DNA of 64,000 bases, from contig BBMT01000003.1 of NCBI GenBank assembly GCA_000755425.1, positions 124,001 through 188,000 on the forward strand, written 5' to 3'. The stretch is from Vibrio maritimus. Its GTDB lineage: Bacteria; Pseudomonadota; Gammaproteobacteria; Enterobacterales; Vibrionaceae. The notes below the pieces were generated by a model, which did not search any database, had not been told where the DNA came from, and was given only the letters and a program-made list of their open reading frames with translations. This document shows, piece after piece, positions 1-9,726 of the stretch (the stretch's first letter is position 1; every line of letters starts with the position of its first letter). The position numbers were made by a program, and so were the translations under genes.

Positions 1-332
1 AGTATGGAGAGTAGTGCCTTACTCATCAAGCTCTCGTCGATGGCAATCACCAGTTCATGTTCATAGTCGTTAGCTAATGAATCTACTTTTTGATCAAAAT
101 ACTGCTGCTGATGAAGAATAGATCGAGCAATGGGCAGCAACGCCTCGCCACTCTCCGTCAGCTCTGGCGTGTTTTTCTCACGGCTGAATAAGGTTTGATT
201 GATGGCAATTTCTAGATTTGAGATTGCTTGGCTTACGCCAGATTGAGCACGATTGAGTTTGCGCGCTGCTGCCGAAAACGAGCCGTATTCACAGACAGCG
301 ACAAAAACTTTGAGTTGTTCGAAACTGTACAT
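1..332 (-). CDS. LysR-family transcriptional regulator, N-terminal part (runs off the window)
   Basis: The minus strand reads from an ATG at 332 down through the window edge, giving about 110 residues that begin MYSFEQLKVFVAVCEYGSF. This is the standard LysR winged helix-turn-helix start, followed by the AARKLNRAQSGVSQAISNLE recognition region. The effector-binding domain would lie outside the window. It is divergent from the efflux gene at 469, so it may control that gene; divergent LysR-target pairs are common, but this is inference. The effector cannot be told from what is visible. Confidence 0.85.
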   Translation of the reverse strand, partial: MYSFEQLKVFVAVCEYGSFSAAARKLNRAQSGVSQAISNLEIAINQTLFSREKNTPELTESGEALLPIARSILHQQQYFDQKVDSLANDYEHELVIAIDESLMSKALLSI

Positions 333-468
333 CTTCAATCCTTAGTCACAAAACTGCACTCAAGGTATCACGAACTGTGATGGTTGTTAACTTTCTATCT
401 ATTGCTGGATGAGGATAATCAGAGGCGAATTATCAACAAACCAAATAAAAACCAGTGAGGAGTTAACA

Positions 469-897
469 ATGGGAGTGCTTGAAAGAGTCTTTCATTCAGT
501 ATTGTTTGAAGTATTAGCCGTGAGCCTATCAATCGCGGGATTAGCAATATTTACCGACCATGACGTGGCGAGACTGTCAGGAACTATGATAGTCATAGCG
601 ACAATGGCAATGTGTTGGAATTATCTCTTCAATCTGATTTTCGATTATTTTGTCAAAGGTGAACGAGTAGAACGAACCGTGATGGTTCGTGTAATTCACG
701 TGCTACTGTTTGAAGCGGGACTGTTGTTGGCGACGGTGCCTGTGATGGCAGTGATGCTTGGCGTGAACTTATGGCAAGCCTTTATTATGGATATCGGCGT
801 GACGATTTTCGTGACCGTTTATGCGTTTGTTTACAACCTGACTTATGACCATGTTCGAGTTTGGGTCGTGAGCCAGCGTCAGGCAACAGTGCAATAG
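469..897 (+). CDS. PACE-family efflux transporter (two BTP domains)
   Basis: This 142-residue inner-membrane protein has four predicted hydrophobic helices in two similar halves, each starting with a V-R-x-x-H-x-x-x-F-E type pattern (ERVFHSVLFE near the start, VRVIHVLLFE near residue 72). That arrangement is characteristic of the proteobacterial antimicrobial compound efflux (PACE/BTP) family, which exports biocides such as chlorhexidine and probably polyamines. The start chosen is the ATG at 469, preceded by GTGAGGAG. The frame opens 60 bases earlier but has no good ribosome site there. The length is typical of the family. It lies divergent from a LysR gene, which may regulate it. The natural substrate is unknown. 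Confidence 0.85.
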   Translation: MGVLERVFHSVLFEVLAVSLSIAGLAIFTDHDVARLSGTMIVIATMAMCWNYLFNLIFDYFVKGERVERTVMVRVIHVLLFEAGLLLATVPVMAVMLGVNLWQAFIMDIGVTIFVTVYAFVYNLTYDHVRVWVVSQRQATVQ

Positions 898-923
898 AGA
901 TTGACCTGACAAAAACAATTAAA

Positions 924-955
924 AAGGGCAGACGCTATCGTCTGCCCTTGTTTAT
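924..955. terminator. Bidirectional intrinsic terminator
   Basis: A perfect 11-bp stem (924-934 with 939-949) and a 4-base loop sit between the convergent efflux gene and the GH3 gene. T-rich sequence follows on the plus strand and an A-run precedes it, so it can serve both directions. Confidence 0.85.
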
Positions 956-984
956 TTGCGAGTGAATGCTGTCAATTTTAAGGC

Positions 985-3757
985 TTATACCTGCTTGAAG
1001 TTTAGGTGGTGCAGGGTGAGCCCCGGCTTCACAAACGACACGTCCAACTCATACCAGCCTGTCTGCAGCTCGACAATGAGCCTTCAACATCGACAGCGTT
1101 GCCTTCGGTACCATTCGTCGACAGGGACATACTGTAGTCGCCATTGAGGTGCAAGCTACAGGAGGATTGAGCGAGCTCATTGCGGTCATAACTGGTGTTC
1201 ATACTCACTTGGTATTGCCCAGCCTTTGAGACGTGAAGGGTAACATTAGTATCAGCCTTAGTCTCAAGAACCACTGGTTCCTCAATGGCACGAGCAGAAC
1301 CCATTGGTTGCTCTTCACGCGCGTTGAATGGCTTAATAGGGTTATAGCGAACTAACGGACGTTGCATCGCCGGTGTATTCAAGATAAATCGGCAGATGTT
1401 CATGGCGCTGCGCTGTAATTCACCAAGAGTCAGTTGACCCGCCTCCAGTGCACTAAGTGTGTCATCATCCATCGCGTTACGCTCGGCACCATCATTGTCG
1501 ACGACCATATACAGGTCGTTCTGCGCACGAACCATGTAGGAGGTATAGGTTTTAGACTCTTCACCACCAGTGACCGGGTGGTTCATTTTCGCCCACCAGT
1601 CAGACATAACAATGCCATCAAATCCCCACTCGCCGCGAAGTATCGTGGTATTAAGGTCGTAGTTTGAAGCGCCCCAGTGGGCATTGATTGGGTTATAAGA
1701 GGTCATTATCGTGGTCGCGCCGCCTCTTTTTACCGCGAGTTCGAATGGCTTAATGTGCACTTCACGAAGGGCACGTTCAGACATTACAGCATCAACAAAG
1801 AAGCGTGAGGTCTCCTGATCATTGGCCGCAAAGTGCTTAATCGTGCCAGATACACCTGCACTCTTAAGGCCACTCACTTGCGATGCGGCCATACAGCCGG
1901 TGAGTAGCGGATCTTCAGAGAAATACTCAAAGTTACGACCATTGAGTGGGTGGCGATGAATATTAATACCAGGACCAAGCAATGTATCAATTTGGTAACT
2001 CTGCAACTCACCCCCAACGAGATAGAATAGGTGCTCATTGAGTTCGGTGTTCCAAGTACAACCAAGTAGTGTACCAATAGGCACCTGTGTCGCTTTGTGG
2101 CCGCTGTCCATACGAATACCCGACGGGCCATCCGCCGCGGCGGCAACTGGAATACCAAGATCAAATAAGGCATCGCTTACGCCACCAAATGCCGCGGCAG
2201 TACCTGGAGTTACTTTTGGACTGCACATACCTTCGCCGCGCACGATGGTTGCAAGCATGGATGGACTGAACTGAGCAACAAACTCTGTCAGTGAAGCTTT
2301 GCCGTTTGCTACGTCCTGTAATTTAATCCCTTTATCACCTGTAAGCTCAATGCTCTTAGGTAGGCGAGATTCAATGCGTGCTTGCATATCGACGTTTCGA
2401 GTTGGTACTGATTCGTGCTCAATAGAGAAACGGCCATCTGGTGAAGTGTGGACAGGCTTAATACGCTGGAATGATTCAACAGGCGCTGCCGATTCAGAGA
2501 GTTGTTCAATGACTTGTAGCGTATCTACGTTGAATGGTGCATCGACTAATGTAGCCTCTCGCACACTACCACCTAGATAGAAATTATAGCGACCGGCTTC
2601 AAGAACGTAGCAAGACTTATAACCAGTTACGCCAGAGTCGTCATAAGAAGCCAGTACGTCAATTGGAACGACGATACGAACTAGCTCAGACTCATTTGGC
2701 GCAAGCATGCGAGTCTTGCCAAAACCTGCGAGGCTACGAGAAGGTTTGCCAAGCTTGCCTTGCGGTGCCTCAACATACAACTGCACGACTTCTTTACCGT
2801 TGTATTGTTTGCCAGTGTTAGTCACTTCAATGTGAAAGTGCACCGCACGCGTGTTGCCGCGACCTTCAATAGAGTGAGAAATGAGCTTGCGTTCGAACTG
2901 GGTATAGCTTAAACCTTCTCCAAACGCGTAGCAACTGCTTCTGGTTTGAAAGTGGCGAAGTAGCGATATCCTAAATAGATGTCTTCTTGATAGAGGTTTT
3001 TGTCTTTGTTGCCAAAGTTAGCATGAGATGGGTAATCACTAAGCTCATAAGCGATGGTGTCAGCCAGTTTTCCACTTGGCGACAGGTCGCCGGAAAGAAC
3101 ATCAGCAAGGGCGTGACCACCTTCGATGCCCGCTGCCCAACTGTATAGAACAGCCTTAATAGACTCAGGTTTGGTCACGGTGTCCATCCAGGACATGTCA
3201 ACAATGTTAGTTACATTGAGGATCACAATTACCGAGCTGAACTGTTCACAAACTTGGCAAAGCATTTGATGCTCAATATCAGTGAGTCGGTAGCTGCCTG
3301 CCTCGTCCGCATTATCTTGGTCTTCACCAGCTGTACGACCGATAAACACAAGCGCATGATCACTTTGCTGACTCGCGCGTTCAATCGTCTCTATATCGAG
3401 TGGCATTTCTTGTTGGAACCAAGGTTCAGCCGCCCAACCGCCGCCGCCATCATCAAATGGGTGCTGTTCTAGCCAGTTTTGGTAAATGCTGACCAATTCT
3501 TGGTTCACTTCGATACTTGGGTGAGAATTGAGTCCTTCTAGTGCATTGACGGAGTAAGGGACGTTCACAGCACCGCCGGAGCCTGTACCGCTGCGCACAG
3601 TATCAATTTGGCAACGACCGAAAAGTGATACGCGACTGCCTGTGTGTAGTGGTAGGGTGTTGTCGATGTTTTCCAATAAAACAATGCCTTCAGCGGCGGC
3701 TTGGCGGCTGACGGGCGCAAGGGCTTGTCTTGCTAATTCAATGTTGGTGAAGGGCAT
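985..3757 (-). CDS. Glycoside hydrolase family 3 beta-glucosidase with permuted domain order (two frame breaks)
   Basis: Restoring one base near 2933 and one near 1071 gives a protein of about 924 residues. The domain order is reversed from usual GH3: the (alpha/beta)6 C-type domain comes first (EGIVLLENIDNTLPL, about residues 20-270), then YAFGEGLSYT and a fibronectin-III-like domain. The catalytic TIM-barrel domain follows, with KHFAANDQE and the nucleophile Asp in GIVMSDWW, and last a beta-sandwich that probably binds carbohydrate. The same order is known in Ruminococcus albus and Butyrivibrio fibrisolvens beta-glucosidases. There is no signal peptide, so it should act on imported oligosaccharides in the cytoplasm. 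It starts 58 bp after the preceding minus-strand gene and is probably co-transcribed with it. Cello- versus laminari-oligosaccharide preference cannot be read from sequence; the neighbouring GH16 suggests beta-1,3-glucan. Confidence 0.9.
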
Positions 3758-3815
3758 AATTGGGTTCCAGTTCCTGTTATTTTCTATCGTTTTTGGGACC
3801 TTAGATTACTAAGAA

Positions 3816-4583
3816 TTAGATAAATGGGTTGTTCAGTTCAAGTCGTTCACGTTGCTCAATTTTCAAGGTGCTCTCGATGTCTGAAAAATATCGTTGATAG
3901 AGCGCTTCATAGTCACCCGTTTCAAGTACAATTTCACAGCCAAGCTGCAGACGTTTAGCAAGCTCTGGGTTGTCTGCATTCACGTAGAACACTAAAGGGA
4001 AGGGGTATTCGATCATCACCCCGCCGACGAGGCTTACTGGATATTGATTGGCGACACGGCTTTCAAACACTTCAAGTGCTTCATTTGCGCCGAAACAGAC
4101 AAAGTCGAACTCTCCTTCGGTCAAGCGCTTAAACAAACCATCAAAGCTGCCGCGTTCTACAACAGTAAAGCCGTTGCGTCGAAATAGCTCGGCATCAACC
4201 CATGTCTCGGGTACGCCAACACTTTTATTTTTGATCGCCTTTACCGATGAGAACTCATTGAGCTTATCATCGCGCGCAAATAAAATACGCTGCCCTAAAA
4301 GCTGTTTTGTGACAGACAGCCCAAGCTCGATAAAGCGTTTACCAGCAAATTTAGCATTGCCTTTTACTGTGACGAGTACATCGCTACCGTTGTCGAGAAC
4401 AGCGCCTTCATCTTTAGCTAAAGGCAAGTCGGTGCGATCGTTAATGATAGTAACGTCGCTATGGCTTTCTGCGGTTACAGAGAGCAGTAAATTGAGCACA
4501 TCTAGCTCGAATTGTTGACGATACGCAGACTTGTTTCCGTTCCAAAAACGTACCGAATTAATCGTTGTCACATTGATCACCAA
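3816..4583 (-). CDS. Periplasmic-binding-protein-like protein without signal peptide
   Basis: This protein of about 255 residues has the look of a type II (SBP_bac_3) solute-binding fold: a KAIKNKSVGVPETW segment, then GSFDGLFKRLTEGEFDFV, then a closing helix near EALYQRYF. It lacks a signal peptide and any membrane segment, so as read it would be cytosolic. The annotated start is a TTG. GTG codons at 4580 and 4571 are alternatives, and none has a clear ribosome site. It lies upstream of the GH3 gene on the same strand, probably in one transcript, with a degenerate LacI-type palindrome just before it. A cytosolic binding fold could act as a sugar or metabolite sensor. That is inference; the function is unknown. 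Confidence 0.7.
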   Translation of the reverse strand: MVINVTTINSVRFWNGNKSAYRQQFELDVLNLLLSVTAESHSDVTIINDRTDLPLAKDEGAVLDNGSDVLVTVKGNAKFAGKRFIELGLSVTKQLLGQRILFARDDKLNEFSSVKAIKNKSVGVPETWVDAELFRRNGFTVVERGSFDGLFKRLTEGEFDFVCFGANEALEVFESRVANQYPVSLVGGVMIEYPFPLVFYVNADNPELAKRLQLGCEIVLETGDYEALYQRYFSDIESTLKIEQRERLELNNPFI

Positions 4584-4586
4584 AAA

Positions 4587-4598
4587 GTAAGCGGTTTC
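4587..4598. promoter_or_regulatory. Degenerate copy of the regulon palindrome
   Basis: GTAAGCGGTTTC differs by one base from the GWAAGCGCTTWC palindrome repeated around this locus. It lies immediately upstream of the 3816-4583 / GH3 transcription unit. The mismatch breaks the central symmetry, so function is uncertain. Confidence 0.4.
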
Positions 4599-5004
4599 TT
4601 TTTGATGATATCAGTTTGGTGAGATGGTGGTAGTGAGCAGATCACATAACAGATTAATAGTTCCACATAGCATCATAAGTTATTGTTATTAAAATAATAA
4701 TGAATAGTTATCAGGTTAAAATTTGCTCGCTTATGCATGAGGTTTTCTAGCGTTAGTATTGCGAGCACCATGTTAATCTGAGTTACAAAGTAGCTCAGAT
4801 CACATTTCTAGAAATAGGCATTTCAAACGACTTGAGGTGATGTAATTGCTTGAATCTAAAGACTAATTTCTTTGAGGGTTATGCGGCCATTTATTAATCT
4901 TTTTATTTAACTTGTTGTTTTTGTTGTGTTTTATTTAATGTGATCGGCGCAAGCTTTTTAGGGAAGGGTTTTGTTATCGAGCAATGGATTGCTTAGCATC
5001 TTGA
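4599..5004. other. Divergent intergenic region between GH3 unit and ABC operon
   Basis: AT-rich sequence with no convincing reading frame. It must hold the promoters for the divergent GH3 and transporter units. No confident -35/-10 pair or CRP palindrome was recognised. Confidence 0.5.
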
Positions 5005-5016
5005 GAAAGCGCTTTC
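5005..5016. promoter_or_regulatory. LacI-family operator palindrome, transporter operon
   Basis: GAAAGCGCTTTC is a perfect 12-bp palindrome 84 bp before the transporter start codon. It matches six other copies around the locus. The CG-centred form is typical of LacI-family operators, and a LacI-family gene lies at 14340-15347. Confidence 0.75.
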
Positions 5017-5099
5017 ATGGAGTGTTACCCCCGAACTGATTCAGTTCCACTTAAATTGAAAATCGCTCGACCCAAAAACAAAAACTAAAGGACAAAGTG

Positions 5100-6743
5100 A
5101 TGCAAAAGAAAACATTTATCGCCTCAGTGATTTGTGGTGCATTGTTTGCTGGTAGTGCAGTGACTGCACAAGCGGAAGAGATTAAACAAGGGGGCACACT
5201 GACGGTGCCAATCATCAACACTGGCTTCGTTGATAACTTTAACCCATACACTGTGAAAGACATTTACAACGGTACGATGTTTGAGCCGTTGATGGTTTTC
5301 AACAACATGACTGGCGAGACGCACTGGCGTTTGGCTGAGTCTGCTGACTATTCTGATGATCTAAAAACCATCACAATCAAACTACGTGACGGACTAAAAT
5401 GGTCGGATGGCAGCCCGCTAACGGCTGAAGACGTAGCATTTAGTTTCGAAATGACAAAGAAAGCGCCTGCATTCGACCTTAAAGGTATTTGGTCTGGCGG
5501 TAACCTACAAGGTATCGACGTTGTTGATGCTCGCACGGTTAAGCTTAACCTTGCAGAAGCGGACTCGACATTCCTATGGAACCTTGCGGATTACCACATT
5601 GTTCCTAAGAAAGTATGGAGCAAAGCAGAAGACCTAACGACCTTTACTAACCCAAATCCAATTGGTAGCGGTCCAATGACGACGGTGAAGTATCTGAAGC
5701 CTCAACAAATGGAGCTTTGCCGCAACGAGAACTACTATCTAGATAACCGTCCTTATCTAGATTGTATGACCTTCCGTTCGTACAACGATAACTCGCAAAT
5801 TCAACCTGCACTTATCAAAGGCGAAATCGACTGGGGTTCAAACTTTATTGCTGATATCGAAAGTACTTTCGTCAAGCAAAACCCTGAGAACCACCACTTC
5901 TGGTACCCAGCGAACGATGCGATTCACCTATATGTGAATACCAAAGAAGCGCCATTTGATGATATCCGTGTTCGTCAGGCTCTTTCTATGTCTCTTGACC
6001 GTGAAATGATCGTTGATATCGCGGCTTATGGTTACCCAACAGTGAACTACAATGCGGGCGGTATTGCTGAGCTTTACAAAGCAAACATCGACCAAGGTGT
6101 GACCGACAAGTACCGTAACCTAACAACTTACAGCCCAGAAGAAGCGAAAAAACTACTAGATGAAGCGGGTCTGAAAGACGTGGATGGTGACGGCTACCGT
6201 GATATGCCAAACGGTGACAAGTTCACATTTGACATTGAAGTGGTTAACGGTTGGACAGATTGGATCCAAGTGGTTCAAATGGCGACTGAGTTCTTTGACG
6301 AAGTTGGCGTAAAAGCGAACGTTAAGACTGTTGACTGGGCGGTTTATGACAAGAACCTAAAAGACAGCAACTACAAGATGTCTATCAACTGGTCGATGGT
6401 ATCGACTAACCCAATCCTAGCGTATCAAGCTTACTTCTCATCTGCGTATGTAGGTAAGATTTGGCATGCTGGTCACGGTGTAAATAGCCCAGAAATCGAT
6501 GCGCTAATTAACAGCTTCGGTAAGACGGGTGACAAAGTGAAGCAGCAAGAGATCATCTCTGAACTGCAAGAGTTCACAGCGCAAAACCTACCGTTTATCC
6601 CGCTGTTCTCTAACGCGACTTGGTTCCAGTACAACACTAAGAAAATCGTTGGTTGGCCAAGTGAAGAAAACCCATACATTCAACCTGTATTTTACGATGG
6701 TGGTAAGCGAGTCATTATCCTAAATAACTTGCACCTTAAGTAA
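5100..6743 (+). CDS. Oligosaccharide-type ABC transporter periplasmic binding protein (SBP family 5)
   Basis: This 547-residue protein has a cleavable signal peptide (MQKKTFIASVICGALFAG, cut after AQA) and the family-5 extracellular solute-binding fold. KLRDGLKWSDGSPLTAEDV is the usual family signature in the first third, and DDIRVRQALSMSLDREMIV lies mid-protein. Family 5 contains peptide binders (DppA/OppA) but also cello-, laminari- and chito-oligosaccharide binders such as Thermotoga CbtA and the Vibrio chitobiose-binding protein. The glycosidase neighbours point to the sugar type. The start is the ATG at 5100 behind AAAGGA. It is the first gene of a five-gene operon under the palindrome at 5005. 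Beta-1,3- versus beta-1,4-glucan specificity is undetermined. Confidence 0.9.
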   Translation: MQKKTFIASVICGALFAGSAVTAQAEEIKQGGTLTVPIINTGFVDNFNPYTVKDIYNGTMFEPLMVFNNMTGETHWRLAESADYSDDLKTITIKLRDGLKWSDGSPLTAEDVAFSFEMTKKAPAFDLKGIWSGGNLQGIDVVDARTVKLNLAEADSTFLWNLADYHIVPKKVWSKAEDLTTFTNPNPIGSGPMTTVKYLKPQQMELCRNENYYLDNRPYLDCMTFRSYNDNSQIQPALIKGEIDWGSNFIADIESTFVKQNPENHHFWYPANDAIHLYVNTKEAPFDDIRVRQALSMSLDREMIVDIAAYGYPTVNYNAGGIAELYKANIDQGVTDKYRNLTTYSPEEAKKLLDEAGLKDVDGDGYRDMPNGDKFTFDIEVVNGWTDWIQVVQMATEFFDEVGVKANVKTVDWAVYDKNLKDSNYKMSINWSMVSTNPILAYQAYFSSAYVGKIWHAGHGVNSPEIDALINSFGKTGDKVKQQEIISELQEFTAQNLPFIPLFSNATWFQYNTKKIVGWPSEENPYIQPVFYDGGKRVIILNNLHLK

Positions 6744-6754
6744 CTCGTAACGTT

Positions 6755-6776
6755 TGGGGTCTCGCCTGAGGCCCCA
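6755..6776 (+). promoter_or_regulatory. Intercistronic stem-loop after the binding-protein gene
   Basis: TGGGGTCTC and GAGGCCCCA pair with one G-T wobble around a GCCT loop. There is no U-run after it, so it is more likely an RNA-stabilising or attenuating hairpin. That would let the binding protein be made in excess over the permeases, as in many ABC operons. Confidence 0.6.
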
Positions 6777-6793
6777 CATTAAAAGGTATTGCT

Positions 6794-7768
6794 ATGTCGT
6801 TTTTAGCTCGCCGCTTTGGCTTTTACTTTACTGCGTTTCTAATCGCAATCTCATTTAACTTTATGTTGCCACGCCTGATGCCAGGTGACCCAGTCGACGC
6901 ACTGTTCGCTGCTGCTCAAGGCCGTATGGATCCAGCTCAAATGGATGCGGTTCGTGAAATGTACGGCTTCGTTGATGGCAACGTATTTGTTCAATACATT
7001 CACTACATCAAAAGTGTGTTCACTCTTGATCTTGGTCCTTCAGTGTTGATGTTCCCAATCAACGTATCTGAGGTGATTGCTATGGCGCTGCCTTGGACTA
7101 TGTTCCTAGCGCTGGGCTCACTAATTGTGGCTCTGATCATTGGTGTGAGCATCGGTACTTATGCATCTTACCGCCGCGAAGGGTTCTTTGGTCAGGTCGT
7201 GCCGCCAGTATTGGCTTTCATCAGTAATTTCCCATACATCGTGACCGCTCTGCTTTTGTTCTACTTCTTCGGTTTGAAAATGGAGTTGCTACCGCTCGCG
7301 TATACTTACGACCCTTCTCTAGAACCGGGTTGGACTTGGGAGTTCATTGCAAGTGTTGCTAAGCATGCTGTCCTACCTGTGGGCTCAATGGTTGTGGTGG
7401 GTATTGCCACTTGGGTATTCAACATGCGTAACGCGATGATTAACGTGTTAGGTGAAGACTACGTCACTATGGCGGAGGCTAAGGGTCTTAGCAGCTTCAG
7501 AGTCATGTATCGCTACGCAGGCCGTAACGCTATCTTGCCGGTTGCAACCGCGATTGCGATGGCGATTGGCTTCTCGTTTGCAGGCTCAATCATGACGGAA
7601 GTGGTGTTTAACTACCAAGGTCTAGGCAACATTCTTCTCAAAGGTATCGTTGCTCGTGATTACCCGCTAATCCAAGCCATTTTGCTTATCTTAGTGACCG
7701 CAGTACTCACTGCTAACTTTATCGCCGATCTTCTATACGTTTGGCTTGACCCACGAATTTCCAACTAG
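6794..7768 (+). CDS. ABC transporter permease, DppB/OppB type
   Basis: This 324-residue integral membrane protein starts MSFLARRFGFYFTAFLIA, the normal DppB-like first helix. It carries an extended periplasmic stretch and a binding-protein-dependent permease domain in the C-terminal two thirds. The EAA-type ATPase-contact loop is visible around EDYVTMAEAKGLSSFRVMYR, and the protein ends near YVWLDPRI as the family does. Length is normal. It follows the binding-protein gene by 50 bp and precedes the second permease by 8 bp, so it forms one half of the heterodimeric channel for beta-gluco-oligosaccharide import (substrate inferred from context). Confidence 0.9.
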   Translation: MSFLARRFGFYFTAFLIAISFNFMLPRLMPGDPVDALFAAAQGRMDPAQMDAVREMYGFVDGNVFVQYIHYIKSVFTLDLGPSVLMFPINVSEVIAMALPWTMFLALGSLIVALIIGVSIGTYASYRREGFFGQVVPPVLAFISNFPYIVTALLLFYFFGLKMELLPLAYTYDPSLEPGWTWEFIASVAKHAVLPVGSMVVVGIATWVFNMRNAMINVLGEDYVTMAEAKGLSSFRVMYRYAGRNAILPVATAIAMAIGFSFAGSIMTEVVFNYQGLGNILLKGIVARDYPLIQAILLILVTAVLTANFIADLLYVWLDPRISN

Positions 7769-7776
7769 GCCGTATT

Positions 7777-8769
7777 ATGGAAAAGTTAATTGACGCTCAT
7801 AAATATGACCGCGAGAGCAAATTAGCGGTGAGAGAATCTGCTTTCTCGTGGAAGAATATCAAATCTAAATTGGGTAAGGTGTACGCCTTTTTCTATGGTA
7901 ACCCGCCAGCGATCATTGGTGGCTTCCTTCTAACTATCGTTCTGGCTGGTGCCGTCTTTGCTCCTGCATTTGCAACACACGATCCAGAGCGCCGCGTTGC
8001 TCGTCCCCATGTGGCACCAAACGCAGAGCATGTGCTTGGTTCTACTCGTAGTGGTCGTGATGTCTACAGCCAAGTGCTTTACGGAGCACGCAAATCACTC
8101 ACAGTGGCGCTGACTGCAGGTGTGATTGCGATGAGTATTGCTGTACTAGTGGGCGTATCGTCTGGCTACTTTGGTGGCAAGATTGATGAACGCTTGAACT
8201 TCTTAACTAACGTATTTTTGGTATTCCCGCAGTTACCATTATTGATCGTACTCGCAGCATTCTTAGGGCAGGTGGGGTCCCTCGTTATTACCGTGTTGCT
8301 CGGTATCACCTCCTGGCCATGGGGCGCGAGGGTGATACGTTCTCAAACAATGGCAATTCGCAACAAAGAGTTCATTATTTCTGCTGAAGTAATGGGTGAA
8401 TCAAAAATTCGAATTATTCTGGTAGAGATTCTGCCAAACCTTATCTCAATCGTATTTGGTGGCTTCCTTGGTACCGTTATCTACGCAATGGGCGCAGAAG
8501 CCGGTCTTGGTATTCTTGGTCTAGGTGATGCAACGGAAGTGAGCTGGGGCTCAATGCTTTACTGGGCACAAACTTCGTCTTCACTCTACACCGGCGCATG
8601 GTGGGAAATGATGGTTCCAGCTATGGCACTGGCGATTACTGGTGGTGCACTGGCACTGATTAATATGTCGATTGACCAAGTGAGTAACCCGAAACTTCGT
8701 ACTGGCCCACACATCAAGCTGTGGCACAAACTGAAAAAAGAAGCAGATAAAAAGAGAGGCCTACGATGA
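7777..8769 (+). CDS. ABC transporter permease, DppC/OppC type
   Basis: This 330-residue protein has the DppC layout: a cytoplasmic N-terminus of about 45 residues, a first helix, then HVLGSTRSGRDVYSQVLYGAR, the hallmark that precedes the permease domain in this subfamily. The EAA loop lies around EFIISAEVMGESKIRIILVE. It overlaps the start of the next gene by four bases (ATGA), which indicates translational coupling. It forms the second half of the membrane channel with the 6794-7768 product. Confidence 0.9.
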   Translation: MEKLIDAHKYDRESKLAVRESAFSWKNIKSKLGKVYAFFYGNPPAIIGGFLLTIVLAGAVFAPAFATHDPERRVARPHVAPNAEHVLGSTRSGRDVYSQVLYGARKSLTVALTAGVIAMSIAVLVGVSSGYFGGKIDERLNFLTNVFLVFPQLPLLIVLAAFLGQVGSLVITVLLGITSWPWGARVIRSQTMAIRNKEFIISAEVMGESKIRIILVEILPNLISIVFGGFLGTVIYAMGAEAGLGILGLGDATEVSWGSMLYWAQTSSSLYTGAWWEMMVPAMALAITGGALALINMSIDQVSNPKLRTGPHIKLWHKLKKEADKKRGLR

Positions 8770-9719
8770 GCGCTTTACTTGAAATCAATAACCTATGTGT
8801 CGATTACGTATCGCCAAACGGTGTCGCTCGTGCGGTAAACAATGTGAGTTTGACCATCAATGAAGGTGAAACGTTAGGCATTGCGGGTGAATCAGGTTGT
8901 GGCAAGAGTACGCTTGCGTTTGCTATCTCTCGTTTGCACAAAGCGCCAGCGCTTATCTCAGAAGGTGAGATCCTGTATAAGGGTGAAGATGTACTAAAAA
9001 TGAACGACCGTAAGCTGCGCCAGTTCCGTTGGAACGACGTGTCAGTGGTATTCCAAAGTGCAATGAACTCATTAAACCCGGTGATTACTATTGGTGAGCA
9101 ACTGACGGACGTTATCTTGGCACACAAGAAAATTCCGTATAAGCAAGCTCACGAAAAGGCGGTGGAACTGCTTTCTATCGTTGGCATTCACGGTGACCGT
9201 ATGGGAAGCTTCCCGCACCAATTGAGTGGTGGTATGCGTCAGCGTGTGGTCATTGCGGTAGCTCTGGCTCTTGAGCCAAAACTCATCATCATGGATGAGC
9301 CGACAACAGCGCTGGATGTGGTGGTTGAGCGTGAGATTCTTAACGAACTGTATGATTTAAAAACTAAATTTGGCTTCTCGATCTTGTTCATCAGTCACGA
9401 TTTGAGCCTAATGGGTGAGATTGCAGACCGTATTGGTGTTATGTACGCCGGTAACTTGATTGAACTAGGTGAAGCTCAGCAAGTCTTTGGCGCTCCGGAG
9501 CATCCATACACTAAAGGTTTGGTGGCGTCTTTCCCGACTATTCATGGTCCTAAAGAAAGACTGTTTGGTATTCCAGGCAACCCAGTGAACCTCTTGGATA
9601 TTCCAACAGGTTGTAATTTCCAAGCTCGCTGTGGTGAGTGTTTTGAGAAGTGTCAGAAAGTGGAACCTGCGCTTTCAACGCTAGCGAACGGCCGTCAAGT
9701 CTCTTGTCATTTGGTTTAA
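8766..9719 (+). CDS. ABC transporter ATP-binding protein, DppD/OppD type
   Basis: This 317-residue ATPase has Walker A GESGCGKST near residue 40, signature LSGGMRQR, Walker B LIIMDEP and the H-loop SHD. The C-terminal oligo_HPY extension carries the cysteine cluster CNFQARCGECFEKC typical of Opp/Dpp-type ATPases, where the cysteines are reported to bind an iron-sulfur cluster in some members. It starts inside the stop of the preceding permease. It would pair with the 9727-10701 ATPase as a heterodimer to drive sugar import. Confidence 0.92.
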   Translation: MSALLEINNLCVDYVSPNGVARAVNNVSLTINEGETLGIAGESGCGKSTLAFAISRLHKAPALISEGEILYKGEDVLKMNDRKLRQFRWNDVSVVFQSAMNSLNPVITIGEQLTDVILAHKKIPYKQAHEKAVELLSIVGIHGDRMGSFPHQLSGGMRQRVVIAVALALEPKLIIMDEPTTALDVVVEREILNELYDLKTKFGFSILFISHDLSLMGEIADRIGVMYAGNLIELGEAQQVFGAPEHPYTKGLVASFPTIHGPKERLFGIPGNPVNLLDIPTGCNFQARCGECFEKCQKVEPALSTLANGRQVSCHLV

Positions 9720-9726
9720 GGAAGTA

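Noticed and set aside
4626..4660. CRP-like site near GTGAGCAGATCACA
   Set aside because: Half-sites are imperfect and the spacing is one base short of the N6 required.
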